Assembly: GCA_019417145.1 (NCBI GenBank)
Contig: DXVY01000042.1
Coordinates: forward strand, 1 to 9,832
Reading direction: 5' to 3'
Length of the DNA stretch: 9,832 nt
Source of the DNA: Clostridiales bacterium
Lineage (GTDB): Bacteria > Bacillota > Clostridia > Oscillospirales > Acutalibacteraceae
The notes beneath the pieces were generated by a model, which did not search any database, was not told the origin of the DNA, and saw only the letters and a list, made by a program, of their open reading frames with translations. Of this stretch, positions 1 through 6,777 are shown piece by piece (positions within the stretch are counted from its first letter, which is position 1; each line of letters starts with the position of its first letter). A program made the position numbers and the translations under genes.

Positions 1-36
1 GCTTTGGTATCCCCCATGGCCATTCCCCCTGGCCCT

Positions 37-65
37 ATTATAATATGCTTTTTCGCAAAAATCAA
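37..65 (-). promoter_or_regulatory. Candidate leftward promoter at the window edge
   Basis: Read on the minus strand, TTGATT (60-65) and a perfect TATAAT (37-42) are separated by exactly 17 bases, a good sigma-A-type arrangement. It would transcribe leftwards out of the window, suggesting a divergent gene beyond position 1. The plus strand also carries an overlapping TATAAT at 39-44 without a convincing -35 box, so direction is uncertain. Confidence 0.45.
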
Positions 66-73
66 CAGTAATA

Positions 74-143
74 ACTATAATTATAGATATAACTATCTTT
101 ATAAATAGAGCTATCACTATCAATAATAAGTAAGGGTGATAGT
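74..143. promoter_or_regulatory. Cluster of ACTATC-type half-sites, probable operator of the XRE regulator
   Basis: This AT-rich stretch contains ACTATC at 92-97 and 116-121, GCTATC at 110-115 and the inverted form GATAGT at 138-143, directly against the start codon. A perfect 12-bp palindrome, CTATAATTATAG, lies at 75-86. The inverted pair CTATCAC/GTGATAG (111-117 and 137-143) encloses the ribosome binding site. Cro/C2-type XRE regulators commonly bind such short inverted repeats beside their own promoter, so autorepression is the likely role. That role is inferred. I could not fix a convincing plus-strand -35/-10 pair here, although TATAAT (76-81) and TATAAA (100-105) are possible -10 boxes. 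Confidence 0.5.
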
Positions 144-482
144 ATGTATGTGGATTTTAAGCAGATCGGGGGCAGGATCCAGCGGGCGCGGCGACAGAGG
201 GGAATGACCCAGGAGCAGATGGCCGAGCGCATTGGCGTATCGGTAGGGTATGTCAGCCAGATCGAGCGGGGTTACTCTAAGGTCAGCCTGGACCGGTTGT
301 CCGAGATAGCGGTGGAGCTGGGGTGCGATATGGGAGAGCTGGTCAGCGGCACGGCCCCCGCAAAGGGCGATTACCTGCAGGGGGAGCTGTTGGATAAATA
401 TGCCCGACTGGACCACCGCCAGCGACGGATTGTGCTGGAATGCATGGACGTGCTGCTGCGGCATCAGGGAGAAGAGAAGTAA
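144..482 (+). CDS. XRE-family helix-turn-helix transcriptional regulator
   Basis: This is a small DNA-binding protein of 112 residues. Residues about 8-65 form a standard Cro/C1-type HTH domain: a basic N-terminal helix, then MTQEQMAERIG (21-31) as the scaffold helix and VSVGYVSQIERGY (32-44) as turn and recognition helix, followed by the typical SLDRLSEIAVELG (48-60). Residues about 78-108 are predicted helical (ELLDKYARLDHRQRRIVLECM) and may serve dimerisation. There is no sensor, peptidase or metal-binding domain. The ATG at 144 has AAGGG (132-136) seven bases upstream. The gene stands alone between an AT-rich region with repeated half-sites and a strong terminator, which suggests a self-regulating single-gene unit. 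Its target genes cannot be told from the window; a divergent gene to the left is the best candidate. Confidence 0.9.
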   Translation: MYVDFKQIGGRIQRARRQRGMTQEQMAERIGVSVGYVSQIERGYSKVSLDRLSEIAVELGCDMGELVSGTAPAKGDYLQGELLDKYARLDHRQRRIVLECMDVLLRHQGEEK

Positions 483-487
483 ATATA

Positions 488-528
488 AAAACCGGCAGAT
501 GGACGCGCGTTGTCCGTCTGCCGGTTTT
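488..528. terminator. Bidirectional terminator between the XRE gene and the membrane protein gene
   Basis: A 17-bp stem with one T-G wobble (488-504 with 512-528) closes a 7-base loop (505-511). The GC-rich core ACCGGCAGA/TCTGCCGGT is flanked by A-runs on the left and TTTT on the right, so it can end transcription in both directions. It lies between two convergent genes, six bases after one and 44 bases after the other. Confidence 0.9.
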
Positions 529-572
529 GTAGACTGATAGAATCGGCCGCCCAACTGTTTAGGCGGGCGATG

Positions 573-1331
573 TTATGCGTCTGTTTTTGCCTTGGATGCC
601 AGTCGCGCCGCCCGCCGCTGTTTGCGGGAGAGTCGCGCCGGCCGGTCGGAACGCTTGACCATGTCATAGAAAAAGAGGAGCAGCGGGATCCCCGGCACCA
701 CCAGTGCCGCCAGGGCCAGGGGGGTAAAACGAAGCAGGGAAATGTCCCAATAACCGTAAAGAGAATACAGGGCGTAACTGCCGTATCCGATTAGCCCTCC
801 CACAGCCAGGAAGAGCACCGACTGCACCGTCCAGTGAACGGCTCGGCCCAGCTTTCCCTCAAAGGGGAGCAGGCCGCCGGCGGCCAGGGCGCATAACAGG
901 GGAACCAGAATGGCCGCGGTAGGTATGGCGGTGGGCAGGGTGGTGAATAATTCCGAGTCGGTAAAGAGGGAGTAAAGGATAACCCCAACGCCGTCGGCCA
1001 CGGCAAGGCCGGCCGCGATAAAGAACAACAGGCCGTTTTTCGGCCTTTTGAGGACCATATTTAAGATAACCAGTCCCATGATTACGGGGATCATCAGGAA
1101 AAGACAGGCGAGAATGGTATCCAGTATATCAGCGCGGACGTATGGGTATTTGGCGGTCTCCGCCACCATCTGTCGACAAAGGACGTATACGAGGCCGCCC
1201 ACGCCGCCTAGGGCCAGCGCGGAGTATACCATATTAAACAGCTGCTTGCCTCTACCCTTTGGCATAAAGGCCAGGGCTATTACCACATAGGGAACCAACA
1301 GGATCAAGCAAAGGATGGAGATTATATGCAT
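573..1331 (-). CDS. Multi-pass membrane protein of unknown function
   Basis: I do not recognise the family. The protein has 252 residues and about seven hydrophobic segments: roughly residues 1-23, 32-52, 69-93, 99-120, 134-155, 167-190 and 202-222. It ends in a strongly basic tail of about 28 residues (KRSDRPARLSRKQRRAARL is typical), probably cytoplasmic by the positive-inside rule. No catalytic motif, nucleotide-binding loop or metal ligand cluster is visible, so a transport, scaffold or stress role cannot be separated. I chose the ATG at 1331 (protein begins MHIIS) because GGGAGG (1339-1344) lies seven bases upstream. The longer reading from 1397 would begin essentially at the predicted transcription start and lacks a ribosome binding site. 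The gene is a single unit facing the XRE gene and divergent from secA. Confidence 0.8.
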   Translation of the reverse strand: MHIISILCLILLVPYVVIALAFMPKGRGKQLFNMVYSALALGGVGGLVYVLCRQMVAETAKYPYVRADILDTILACLFLMIPVIMGLVILNMVLKRPKNGLLFFIAAGLAVADGVGVILYSLFTDSELFTTLPTAIPTAAILVPLLCALAAGGLLPFEGKLGRAVHWTVQSVLFLAVGGLIGYGSYALYSLYGYWDISLLRFTPLALAALVVPGIPLLLFFYDMVKRSDRPARLSRKQRRAARLASKAKTDA

Positions 1332-1402
1332 GCAGATGCCTCCCTTAGCAGATAGTTCCGCCGACCGACATATGCGCCGGCAGTCGAGGGGATACAAGCA
1401 TT

Positions 1403-1431
1403 ATTATAGTACGTCGTGGGAGAAAAGGCAA
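1403..1431 (-). promoter_or_regulatory. Promoter of the membrane protein gene
   Basis: On the minus strand TTGCCT (1426-1431) is followed after exactly 17 bases by TATAAT (1403-1408). The predicted start near 1396 gives a leader of about 65 nt and supports the downstream ATG at 1331 as the true start codon. Confidence 0.7.
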
Positions 1432-1480
1432 CCATTCTGATCATCCTACATAAATAAGTGCTTTCTTTTTTTCACGATTG

Positions 1481-1489
1481 TGTTATAAT
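1481..1489 (+). promoter_or_regulatory. Extended -10 promoter of secA
   Basis: TGTTATAAT combines the extended TGn element with a perfect TATAAT (1484-1489). The -35 position (1461-1466, CTTTCT) is poor, which an extended -10 box can compensate. Transcription would begin near 1496 and give a secA leader of about 187 nt. Its -10 lies about 75 bases from that of the divergent membrane protein gene. Confidence 0.65.
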
Positions 1490-1584
1490 GGTTTTGATTC
1501 GTGGTTTGTGGGCGGTTGTGCTTGATAGATGTATGTCGGCGCAGCCTGCAACGGATCGCATAAACGGGGATCTGAAAAGACTCC

Positions 1585-1607
1585 GCCCGGCGGCGCCGCC
1601 GCTGGGC
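1585..1607 (+). other. GC-rich hairpin in the secA leader
   Basis: The arms starting GCCCGGCGG and ending CCGCTGGGC pair almost without interruption (one G-T wobble), forming a stem of about nine bp with a short loop. What follows is CCCCTGGG rather than a T-run, so it is not an intrinsic terminator. It lies about 75 nt upstream of the secA start and is the most stable element I see in the leader. A role in translation or mRNA stability is possible but unproven. Confidence 0.6.
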
Positions 1608-1682
1608 CCCTGGGTTCCGTACAGGCGCAGGGGGAAATATCACACAGGCTGCCGGTGAGGCGGCCGGAAAGAGTGCGGATAT

Positions 1683-4436
1683 ATGGGTATTATTCAGAAG
1701 ATTTTCGGCAACTACAGCGCCAAGGAAATCAAGCGGATCCTTCCGCTGCAAAAAAGGGTGCTGGAACTGGAATCCAAGTATGAAAAAATGAGCGACGCCG
1801 AGCTGCGGGAGCAGACCGATCTCCTCAAGGATCGGTTACAGATGGGCGAGTCCCTGGATACCATCCTGCCCGACGCCTTTGCCGTCTGTCGGGAGGCCTC
1901 CTGGCGGGTACTGGGCATGAAGCATTTTCCCGTGCAGGTCTTGGGCGGCATTATCCTGCACCAGGGCCGTATCGCCGAGATGCGCACAGGTGAGGGCAAG
2001 ACCCTGGTGGCCACCCTGCCCGCCTACCTTAACGCCCTGACGGGCAAGGGCGTGCATATTGTCACGGTCAACGACTACCTGGCCCGCCGCGACTCGGAGT
2101 GGATGGGCAAGGTCTATCGGTTCCTGGGGCTGAAGGTGGGCCTGATCGTCCATGGAATGGAAAACGACGAGAAAAAGGAAGCCTACAACGCGGACATCAC
2201 CTATGCCACCAACAATGAGTTGGGCTTCGACTACCTGCGGGACAACATGGTCATATATAAAAATAACAAGGTGCAGCGCGGTCACAACTACGCCATCGTG
2301 GATGAGGTGGACTCCATCCTCATCGACGAGGCCCGCACCCCGCTGATCATCTCCGGCCAGGGGGACAAGTCCACCGACCTGTACGACCGGGCCGACCAGT
2401 TTGCCAAGAGTCTGACCGTCAACCGGGTCCGGGAGATGAACGACAAGGAGGACGAGGACCAGAAGTACGACGGGGACTATGTGGTAGATGAAAAGGCCAA
2501 GACGGCCACCCTGACGCCCCAGGGCGTCAAGAAGGCCGAGGAATATTTCGGCATTGAAAACTTAAACGACGCGGAGAACATCACCATCGCCCACCATATC
2601 AACCAGGCCATCCGGGCCAACGGCATCATGAAGCGGGACGTGGACTATGTGGTCAAGGACGGCGAGGTGGTCATCGTCGACGAGTTTACCGGCCGCCTGA
2701 TGTTCGGTCGGCGGTACAACGAGGGCCTGCACCAGGCCATCGAGGCCAAGGAAGGGGTCAAGGTCGAGCATGAATCCAAGACCCTGGCCACCATTACCTT
2801 CCAGAACTTTTTCCGCTTGTACGACAAGCTGGCCGGCATGACCGGTACGGCCATGACCGAGGAACGGGAATTCCAGGAGATCTATAAGCTGGATGTGGTG
2901 GAGATACCCACCAACAAGCCGGTGGCCCGTAAGGACCTGCCCGACGTGATCTATAAAACCGAGATGGCCAAGTTCCGCGCGGTTATCGAGGATATTGTGG
3001 AGCGGCACGAAAAGGGCCAGCCGGTGCTGGTGGGTACCGTGACCATTGAGAAGTCGGAAATCCTCAGTAAGCTGCTCAAGGCCCGGGGCATTAAGCACAG
3101 TGTGCTCAACGCCAAGCATCACGAAAAGGAAGCCGAGATCGTGGCTCAGGCCGGCAAGTACGGCGCTGTCACCATTGCTACCAACATGGCCGGACGCGGT
3201 ACCGATATCATGCTGGGCGGTAACGCGGAATACCTGGCCAAGGCCGAGATGCGGCACCAGGGCTACAGCGATGTGATGATTAACGAGGCCACCGGCTATG
3301 GTGAGACCGAGGATCAGGATATTATCGCGGCCAGAGAGCTTTTCGCCGAGCTCAACGCCAAGTTCAAGGCTGAGGTGGCCCCTGAGGCGGAAAAGGTCCG
3401 GGAGGCGGGGGGCCTGTGTATCCTGGGCACCGAGCGGCATGAATCCCGACGGATTGACAACCAGCTTCGCGGCCGCGCCGGTCGACAGGGCGATCCGGGC
3501 TGCACCCGGTTCTATATTTCCCTGGAGGACGACCTGATGCGCCTCTTCGGCGGCGAGCGTATCTTTAACCTGATGGAGACCCTGAAGGTGGATGAGGACA
3601 CCCCCCTGGAGATGGGCATGCTTACCAAATCCATTGAAAGCGCCCAGCAAAAGGTTGAGGGGCGCAACTTCGCCCAGCGCAAGAGCGTGCTGGAATACGA
3701 CGACGTCATGACCAAGCAGCGCGAGCTGATCTACGCCCAGCGGGATAAGGTGTTGGACGGCGAGAACGTCAAGGACTCCATTCTGGGCATGATCGACGAG
3801 ACCATCGACGAGGCCTGCACCCGCTATTTATCCGAGGAGATCCATGACGAGTGGAATCTGGACGGCCTGCGGAGCTATTTTATGGGTTGGCTCACCACGC
3901 CCGACGATTTTAAATACACCTCCGAGGAGCTGGGGAACACCTCCAAAGATGAGATCGCCGACTTCTTAAAGGACCGCACCCGTAAGCTGTACGAATTTAA
4001 GGAGCAGAAGTACGGCGAGGAGGTCATGCGGGAGCTGGAGCGGGTGATTCTGCTGCGCAATGTGGACTCGCACTGGATGGACCACATCGACGCCATGGAT
4101 GAGCTGCGGCGGGGCATTCACCTGCGGGCCTACGGGCAGCATAATCCGGTTGTGGAATACCGCAACGAGGGCTACGACATGTTCAACGCCATGACCGCCT
4201 CCATTCGGGAGCAGACCAGCCGGATGATCCTGAGCGTCCAGCTGCGCACCAACGAGGAGGTCAAGCGTGAGCAGGTGGCAAAGGAGACCGGCTCCTCCGG
4301 CGGCGACGGCAGCATTCCCGACGCCAAGACGGTTAAAGGCAAGGGGAAGATCCCCAAAAACGCGCCCTGTCCCTGCGGAAGCGGTAAAAAGTACAAGCGC
4401 TGCTGCGGGAAAGACGAGTATGCGGATGAGGATTAA
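1683..4436 (+). CDS. secA: Preprotein translocase ATPase SecA
   Basis: SecA is the motor that pushes unfolded secretory proteins through the SecYEG channel with ATP; it acts at the inner face of the membrane. The 917-residue length is normal. Visible motifs: Walker A MRTGEGKT (100-107, K106), Walker B DEVD (207-210), GMTGTA (385-390), TNMAGRGTDI (500-509) and the helicase-type RIDNQLRGRAGRQGD (590-604). The preprotein cross-linking region interrupts the first nucleotide-binding fold after Walker B, and the helical scaffold follows residue 600. The C-terminus carries the zinc motif CPCGSGKKYKRCC (896-908; C896, C898, C907, C908), which in characterised SecA proteins contacts SecB or ribosomes and lipids. 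The start fits the family, whose N-terminus reads like KIFG near residue 6. The Shine-Dalgarno is weak: only AAAGAG nine bases upstream. A stop in the same frame at 1656-1658 excludes a longer protein. The gene is monocistronic here. Confidence 0.98.
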   Translation: MGIIQKIFGNYSAKEIKRILPLQKRVLELESKYEKMSDAELREQTDLLKDRLQMGESLDTILPDAFAVCREASWRVLGMKHFPVQVLGGIILHQGRIAEMRTGEGKTLVATLPAYLNALTGKGVHIVTVNDYLARRDSEWMGKVYRFLGLKVGLIVHGMENDEKKEAYNADITYATNNELGFDYLRDNMVIYKNNKVQRGHNYAIVDEVDSILIDEARTPLIISGQGDKSTDLYDRADQFAKSLTVNRVREMNDKEDEDQKYDGDYVVDEKAKTATLTPQGVKKAEEYFGIENLNDAENITIAHHINQAIRANGIMKRDVDYVVKDGEVVIVDEFTGRLMFGRRYNEGLHQAIEAKEGVKVEHESKTLATITFQNFFRLYDKLAGMTGTAMTEEREFQEIYKLDVVEIPTNKPVARKDLPDVIYKTEMAKFRAVIEDIVERHEKGQPVLVGTVTIEKSEILSKLLKARGIKHSVLNAKHHEKEAEIVAQAGKYGAVTIATNMAGRGTDIMLGGNAEYLAKAEMRHQGYSDVMINEATGYGETEDQDIIAARELFAELNAKFKAEVAPEAEKVREAGGLCILGTERHESRRIDNQLRGRAGRQGDPGCTRFYISLEDDLMRLFGGERIFNLMETLKVDEDTPLEMGMLTKSIESAQQKVEGRNFAQRKSVLEYDDVMTKQRELIYAQRDKVLDGENVKDSILGMIDETIDEACTRYLSEEIHDEWNLDGLRSYFMGWLTTPDDFKYTSEELGNTSKDEIADFLKDRTRKLYEFKEQKYGEEVMRELERVILLRNVDSHWMDHIDAMDELRRGIHLRAYGQHNPVVEYRNEGYDMFNAMTASIREQTSRMILSVQLRTNEEVKREQVAKETGSSGGDGSIPDAKTVKGKGKIPKNAPCPCGSGKKYKRCCGKDEYADED

Positions 4437-4451
4437 GGCATACGGTCAAGT

Positions 4452-4620
4452 ATAAAAACAGCCCGGCGGACTCCATCCGCCGGGCTGTTGTGCATTCCAT
4501 GACCTGTCGTCGCTCCTTTTACCCGCCGATCGGCTTTTTGGAAACTTCGGCTCTGAGGCGGTAGGATCCCATGTCTGCCAAAAGCTTTGTGTGGTCTGCT
4601 GGAAAGCCGACCATAGGTCA
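4452..4620 (-). ncRNA. Possible small structured RNA between queT and secA
   Basis: The region holds no credible protein. It lies between the queT terminator (4652-4697) and the hairpin at 4457-4489, which has its good T-run on the minus strand. TATTAT at 4624-4629 (minus) could be a -10 box starting an RNA near 4617; the -35 is poor. That RNA would begin TGACCT (4615-4620) and carry the complementary AGGTCA (4500-4505) near its 3' side. Inside, TCGGCTTT (4603-4610) can pair with AAAGCCGA (4530-4537), or its TCGGCT with a second AGCCGA at 4546-4551. These closing pairs suggest a folded RNA of about 165 nt. I match it to no known family. It could equally be 3' untranslated sequence with chance pairing. 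Confidence 0.22.
4457..4489. terminator. Terminator hairpin downstream of secA
   Basis: A perfect 14-bp stem (4457-4470 with 4476-4489) encloses the loop CTCCA. It lies 20 bases after the secA stop codon. The T-tract is better on the minus strand (TTTTTATA after the stem) than on the plus strand (GTTGTG), so it may also end leftward transcripts coming from the queT side. Confidence 0.85.
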
Positions 4621-4645
4621 CATATAATAGATTCCCTGAAAGCAT

Positions 4646-4697
4646 AAAAGAACCTCCTTCTCCCGCCGGGTGCAGGCATGGTCGGGAAGAAGGAGGT
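4646..4697 (-). terminator. Terminator of queT
   Basis: Read leftwards, ACCTCCTTCT (minus; plus 4688-4697) pairs with AGAAGGAGGT (plus 4652-4661), and CCCG/CGGG extends the stem past one bulged base, to 14 bp. The 3' arm is followed by TCTTTT on the minus strand (4646-4651). It lies 23 bases after the queT stop codon. Confidence 0.75.
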
Positions 4698-4719
4698 GCA
4701 GCTATTTATCCGGAAAAGT

Positions 4720-5271
4720 CTATCGCAGGGCGACTCCCGGCCCAAATAGAAAAGCGGCCCGGCCGGATTTTTGAACGGCCAGCCAAAGAAGGCTGCCCAA
4801 AATTCCACAGACGACCATTTCTCCCAGCGCTACGCCGCCGGCCATGGTGAGAAAGCCCCAAAAGGTAAAGCCCTCCGGCAGGGTCAGGATGGCTAGTTCG
4901 GCCCCTACGATGACCCCGTTGCACACCACGGGGAAGAGGGGAGCCAATACAGGAAAACCGCGCAGGGTGATCCCGGCCGTCAGACGCACCATAAGGGCGG
5001 CCAGCAGGGTGGCCAGGGTACCGCATATAATGTCAGGGACGCCCAGGGGACTGCCCAGATTGCCTAAAAAACAACCGATGGTCAGTCCGGGGACGGCTGC
5101 CGGCGTGAAGACCGGCAAAATGGTCAAGGCCTCGGATATGCGGAACTGGACGCCGCCGTATGCCAGAGGCGCGCCGGCGTAGGTCAGGGCCACGTACAGG
5201 GCCGCGATGATCGCGCTGCGTACCAGAAACAGGACAGGCTTCTCCTTGACAGGATACCGTGTTTTTTGCAT
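4720..5271 (-). CDS. queT: Queuosine precursor transporter QueT
   Basis: QueT proteins are predicted membrane (S) components of energy-coupling-factor transporters that import a queuosine precursor such as preQ1, used to modify the wobble base of tRNAs with GUN anticodons. The protein has 183 residues, slightly longer than typical, with about five to six hydrophobic segments: near 13-38, 46-72, 78-100, 107-131 and 136-165. The segment YGGVQFRISEALTILP (38-53) is the family's recognisable core; GCFLGNL (66-72) is also characteristic. Start: ATG at 5271 with GGAGG (5280-5284) eight bases upstream. No ECF ATPase or T component is nearby, as expected for solitary S components that share a common energising module. 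The preQ1-I riboswitch immediately upstream independently supports the substrate. I see no convincing promoter of its own, so it may depend on read-through from the CNNM gene. Confidence 0.93.
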   Translation of the reverse strand: MQKTRYPVKEKPVLFLVRSAIIAALYVALTYAGAPLAYGGVQFRISEALTILPVFTPAAVPGLTIGCFLGNLGSPLGVPDIICGTLATLLAALMVRLTAGITLRGFPVLAPLFPVVCNGVIVGAELAILTLPEGFTFWGFLTMAGGVALGEMVVCGILGSLLWLAVQKSGRAAFLFGPGVALR

Positions 5272-5279
5272 AGAACATT

Positions 5280-5320
5280 CCTCCGTAGTTTTGTTTTAGG
5301 TCAGGATGTTGCGACTGACC
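5280..5320 (-). promoter_or_regulatory. preQ1 class I riboswitch in the queT leader
   Basis: On the minus strand GGTCAG (5315-5320) and CTGACC (5299-5304) form a perfect 6-bp stem around the loop TCGCAACATC (5305-5314). The A-rich tail TAAAACAAAACTACGG follows and runs into the GGAGG ribosome binding site (5280-5284). This is the preQ1-I layout: one short hairpin, a loop ending in the ligand-reading C, and an A-rich tail that folds back into a pseudoknot. It resembles the Thermoanaerobacter tengcongensis example, whose loop also begins UCGC. Since the tail adjoins the Shine-Dalgarno, ligand binding should hide the ribosome site and lower QueT synthesis when preQ1 is plentiful (inferred). Confidence 0.87.
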
Positions 5321-5329
5321 GCCATATGT

Positions 5330-5362
5330 AAAACGGACCCTATCTGCCTGCGGATAGGGTCC
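5330..5362 (-). terminator. Terminator after the CNNM-type gene
   Basis: GGACCCTATC (minus, 5353-5362) pairs perfectly with GATAGGGTCC (minus, 5335-5344) across an 8-base loop; on the minus strand GTTTTA follows. It lies 16 bases after the stop codon of the upstream gene. The T-run is only four bases, so termination may be incomplete and some read-through could feed queT. Confidence 0.75.
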
Positions 5363-5378
5363 ATGGACAGGAATGAAA

Positions 5379-6767
5379 TTATTCAGATTTCTTTTTATCA
5401 GGTTTTCGAGAGCTGTCGTCCTCTGGCTCGGGTGCCGGCTGGGGCAGGCGCTCGATTTTTACCCGCTCGATGCGCCGGTCCGCTACCTCTTGTACGGTAA
5501 AACGGAAGCCGCCGGCCTCCATGGACGGATGCTCCCCGGGGTCGGGAATCCGGCCGATCTCGGCCATGATCATACCGCCCACCGTATCATAATCTCCCTC
5601 GGGCAGGGTGACGTCCAACAGCTCCTCCACCTCTTCGATATCGGCTGTGCCGTCGATGGTAAAGGTATCTTCGTCCAGCTTCTGAAACTCCTCATCTTCA
5701 TTGTCGAATTCATCCTGGATATTGCCTACAATAGATTCCAGCAGGTCCTCGATGGTAACCAGCCCCGCCGTCCCGCCGTATTCGTCGGATACAATGACCA
5801 TGTGCAGATGTTTTTCGGTCATCTCAGAGAAAAGGTCGCGGCATTTTTTGCTCTCGGGCACGAAGACGGCCGGCCGCATCAAATCCCGCAGCTTAACCGA
5901 GCTCGCCTCCTTGCCCACATAGGACAGCAGATCCTTGACATATAGGATGCCCTTGATATTGTCCAGCTCCTCTTCATATACGGGGATGCGGGAGAAGCCG
6001 TCGTTGATGGCTACCGTCAGCACATCCTCTACCGAGTCGTCGACCTCCACGGCCTCGATATCGGTGCGGTGGGTCATGACGTCGGAGGCGTCGATATCGT
6101 CGAACTCGAAGATGTTGTTGATCATATCCTTTTGGCTTTCTTCCAAAACGCCGGTTTCCTCGCCGGCGTCCACCATCATGCGGATTTCTTCCTCGGTTAC
6201 CGCTTCCTGCCCGCCGTTGGGATCCACCCCGAATAGGCGGCCCACAAGGTTGGTGGAAATAGATAAAAACCAGATGAACGGACGCATAATCGCCTTAACG
6301 CCCAGGAGAACTCCCACGACCCTGAAGGAAACCGCTTCGGCCCGCTGCATGGCGATACGCTTGGGTACCAGTTCGCCCAATACCAGGGAAAAGTAGGAGA
6401 TGATGATGGTCACTACAACCAGGGAGACTACGTTCAGCGCAGAAAGAGCGGCGCCGTCGGTAATATGGAACCAGCCGGCCAAGGTCGTCGCCAGGGGATC
6501 GGAAAAGTTTTCCGCAGCCGACGCGGAGGTCAGAAAGCCGGCCAGGGTTACGCCGATTTGGATAGTAGACAAAAAGGCTGAGGAATCCTTGGTAAGCCGC
6601 AACACTTTTTGTGCTTTTTTATGTCCCTCCTCCGCCATCTTACGCAGTTTGGCGTCGTTTAGGGAAATGACGGCGATTTCGCTCATGGCGAAAAATGCGT
6701 TGACCAGAATCAGGATCAAAAGAACAACCAGTTTTACAATTAAATTACCAGGCCCAGGGTCGTCCAT
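5379..6767 (-). CDS. CNNM/CorC (HlyC/CorC) family membrane protein with CBS pair
   Basis: This family comprises cyclin-M-like transporters, several of which export Mg2+; older annotations call them haemolysin-like. The 462-residue protein has an N-terminal DUF21 membrane domain (about 5-185) starting with a hydrophobic segment (8-28) that ends in AMSEIA (27-32). It also has the family motifs IQIGVTLAGF (69-78) and GELVPKRIA (131-139), further membrane helices near 110-130 and 146-175, and an acidic juxtamembrane stretch TEEEIRMMVD (191-200). A CBS pair follows (about 229-350; DVMTHRTDI at its start, SDEYGGTAGLVTIEDLLE near its end) that binds adenine nucleotides in relatives. The CorC/HlyC C-terminal domain lies at about 365-440, and a charged tail ends KKKSE. 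Start: the ATG at 6767 has GGGAGGAG (6778-6785) ten bases upstream. The longer reading from 6854 would start at or before the predicted transcription start and is rejected. The transported ion is not proven. Confidence 0.93.
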   Translation of the reverse strand: MDDPGPGNLIVKLVVLLILILVNAFFAMSEIAVISLNDAKLRKMAEEGHKKAQKVLRLTKDSSAFLSTIQIGVTLAGFLTSASAAENFSDPLATTLAGWFHITDGAALSALNVVSLVVVTIIISYFSLVLGELVPKRIAMQRAEAVSFRVVGVLLGVKAIMRPFIWFLSISTNLVGRLFGVDPNGGQEAVTEEEIRMMVDAGEETGVLEESQKDMINNIFEFDDIDASDVMTHRTDIEAVEVDDSVEDVLTVAINDGFSRIPVYEEELDNIKGILYVKDLLSYVGKEASSVKLRDLMRPAVFVPESKKCRDLFSEMTEKHLHMVIVSDEYGGTAGLVTIEDLLESIVGNIQDEFDNEDEEFQKLDEDTFTIDGTADIEEVEELLDVTLPEGDYDTVGGMIMAEIGRIPDPGEHPSMEAGGFRFTVQEVADRRIERVKIERLPQPAPEPEDDSSRKPDKKKSE

Positions 6768-6777
6768 GTGTACAAAA

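Noticed and set aside
1332..1397. N-terminal extension of the membrane protein to position 1397
   Set aside because: It starts at about the predicted transcription start and has no ribosome site, whereas the ATG at 1331 has GGGAGG seven bases upstream.
2562..3650. A 362-codon open frame on the minus strand inside secA
   Set aside because: It is opposite a complete secA with all helicase motifs and has the same Gly/Leu/His-rich antisense composition; no ribosome site or promoter.
4525..4539. GCCGATCGGC followed by TTTTT as a plus-strand terminator
   Set aside because: The palindrome has no room for a loop, so the usable stem would be three base pairs; a better hairpin already follows secA.
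4652..4661. Plus-strand ACCTCCTTCT resembling the anti-Shine-Dalgarno 3' end of 16S rRNA
   Set aside because: It is one arm of the queT terminator stem, and no further 16S rRNA sequence precedes it. The similarity is short and probably chance.
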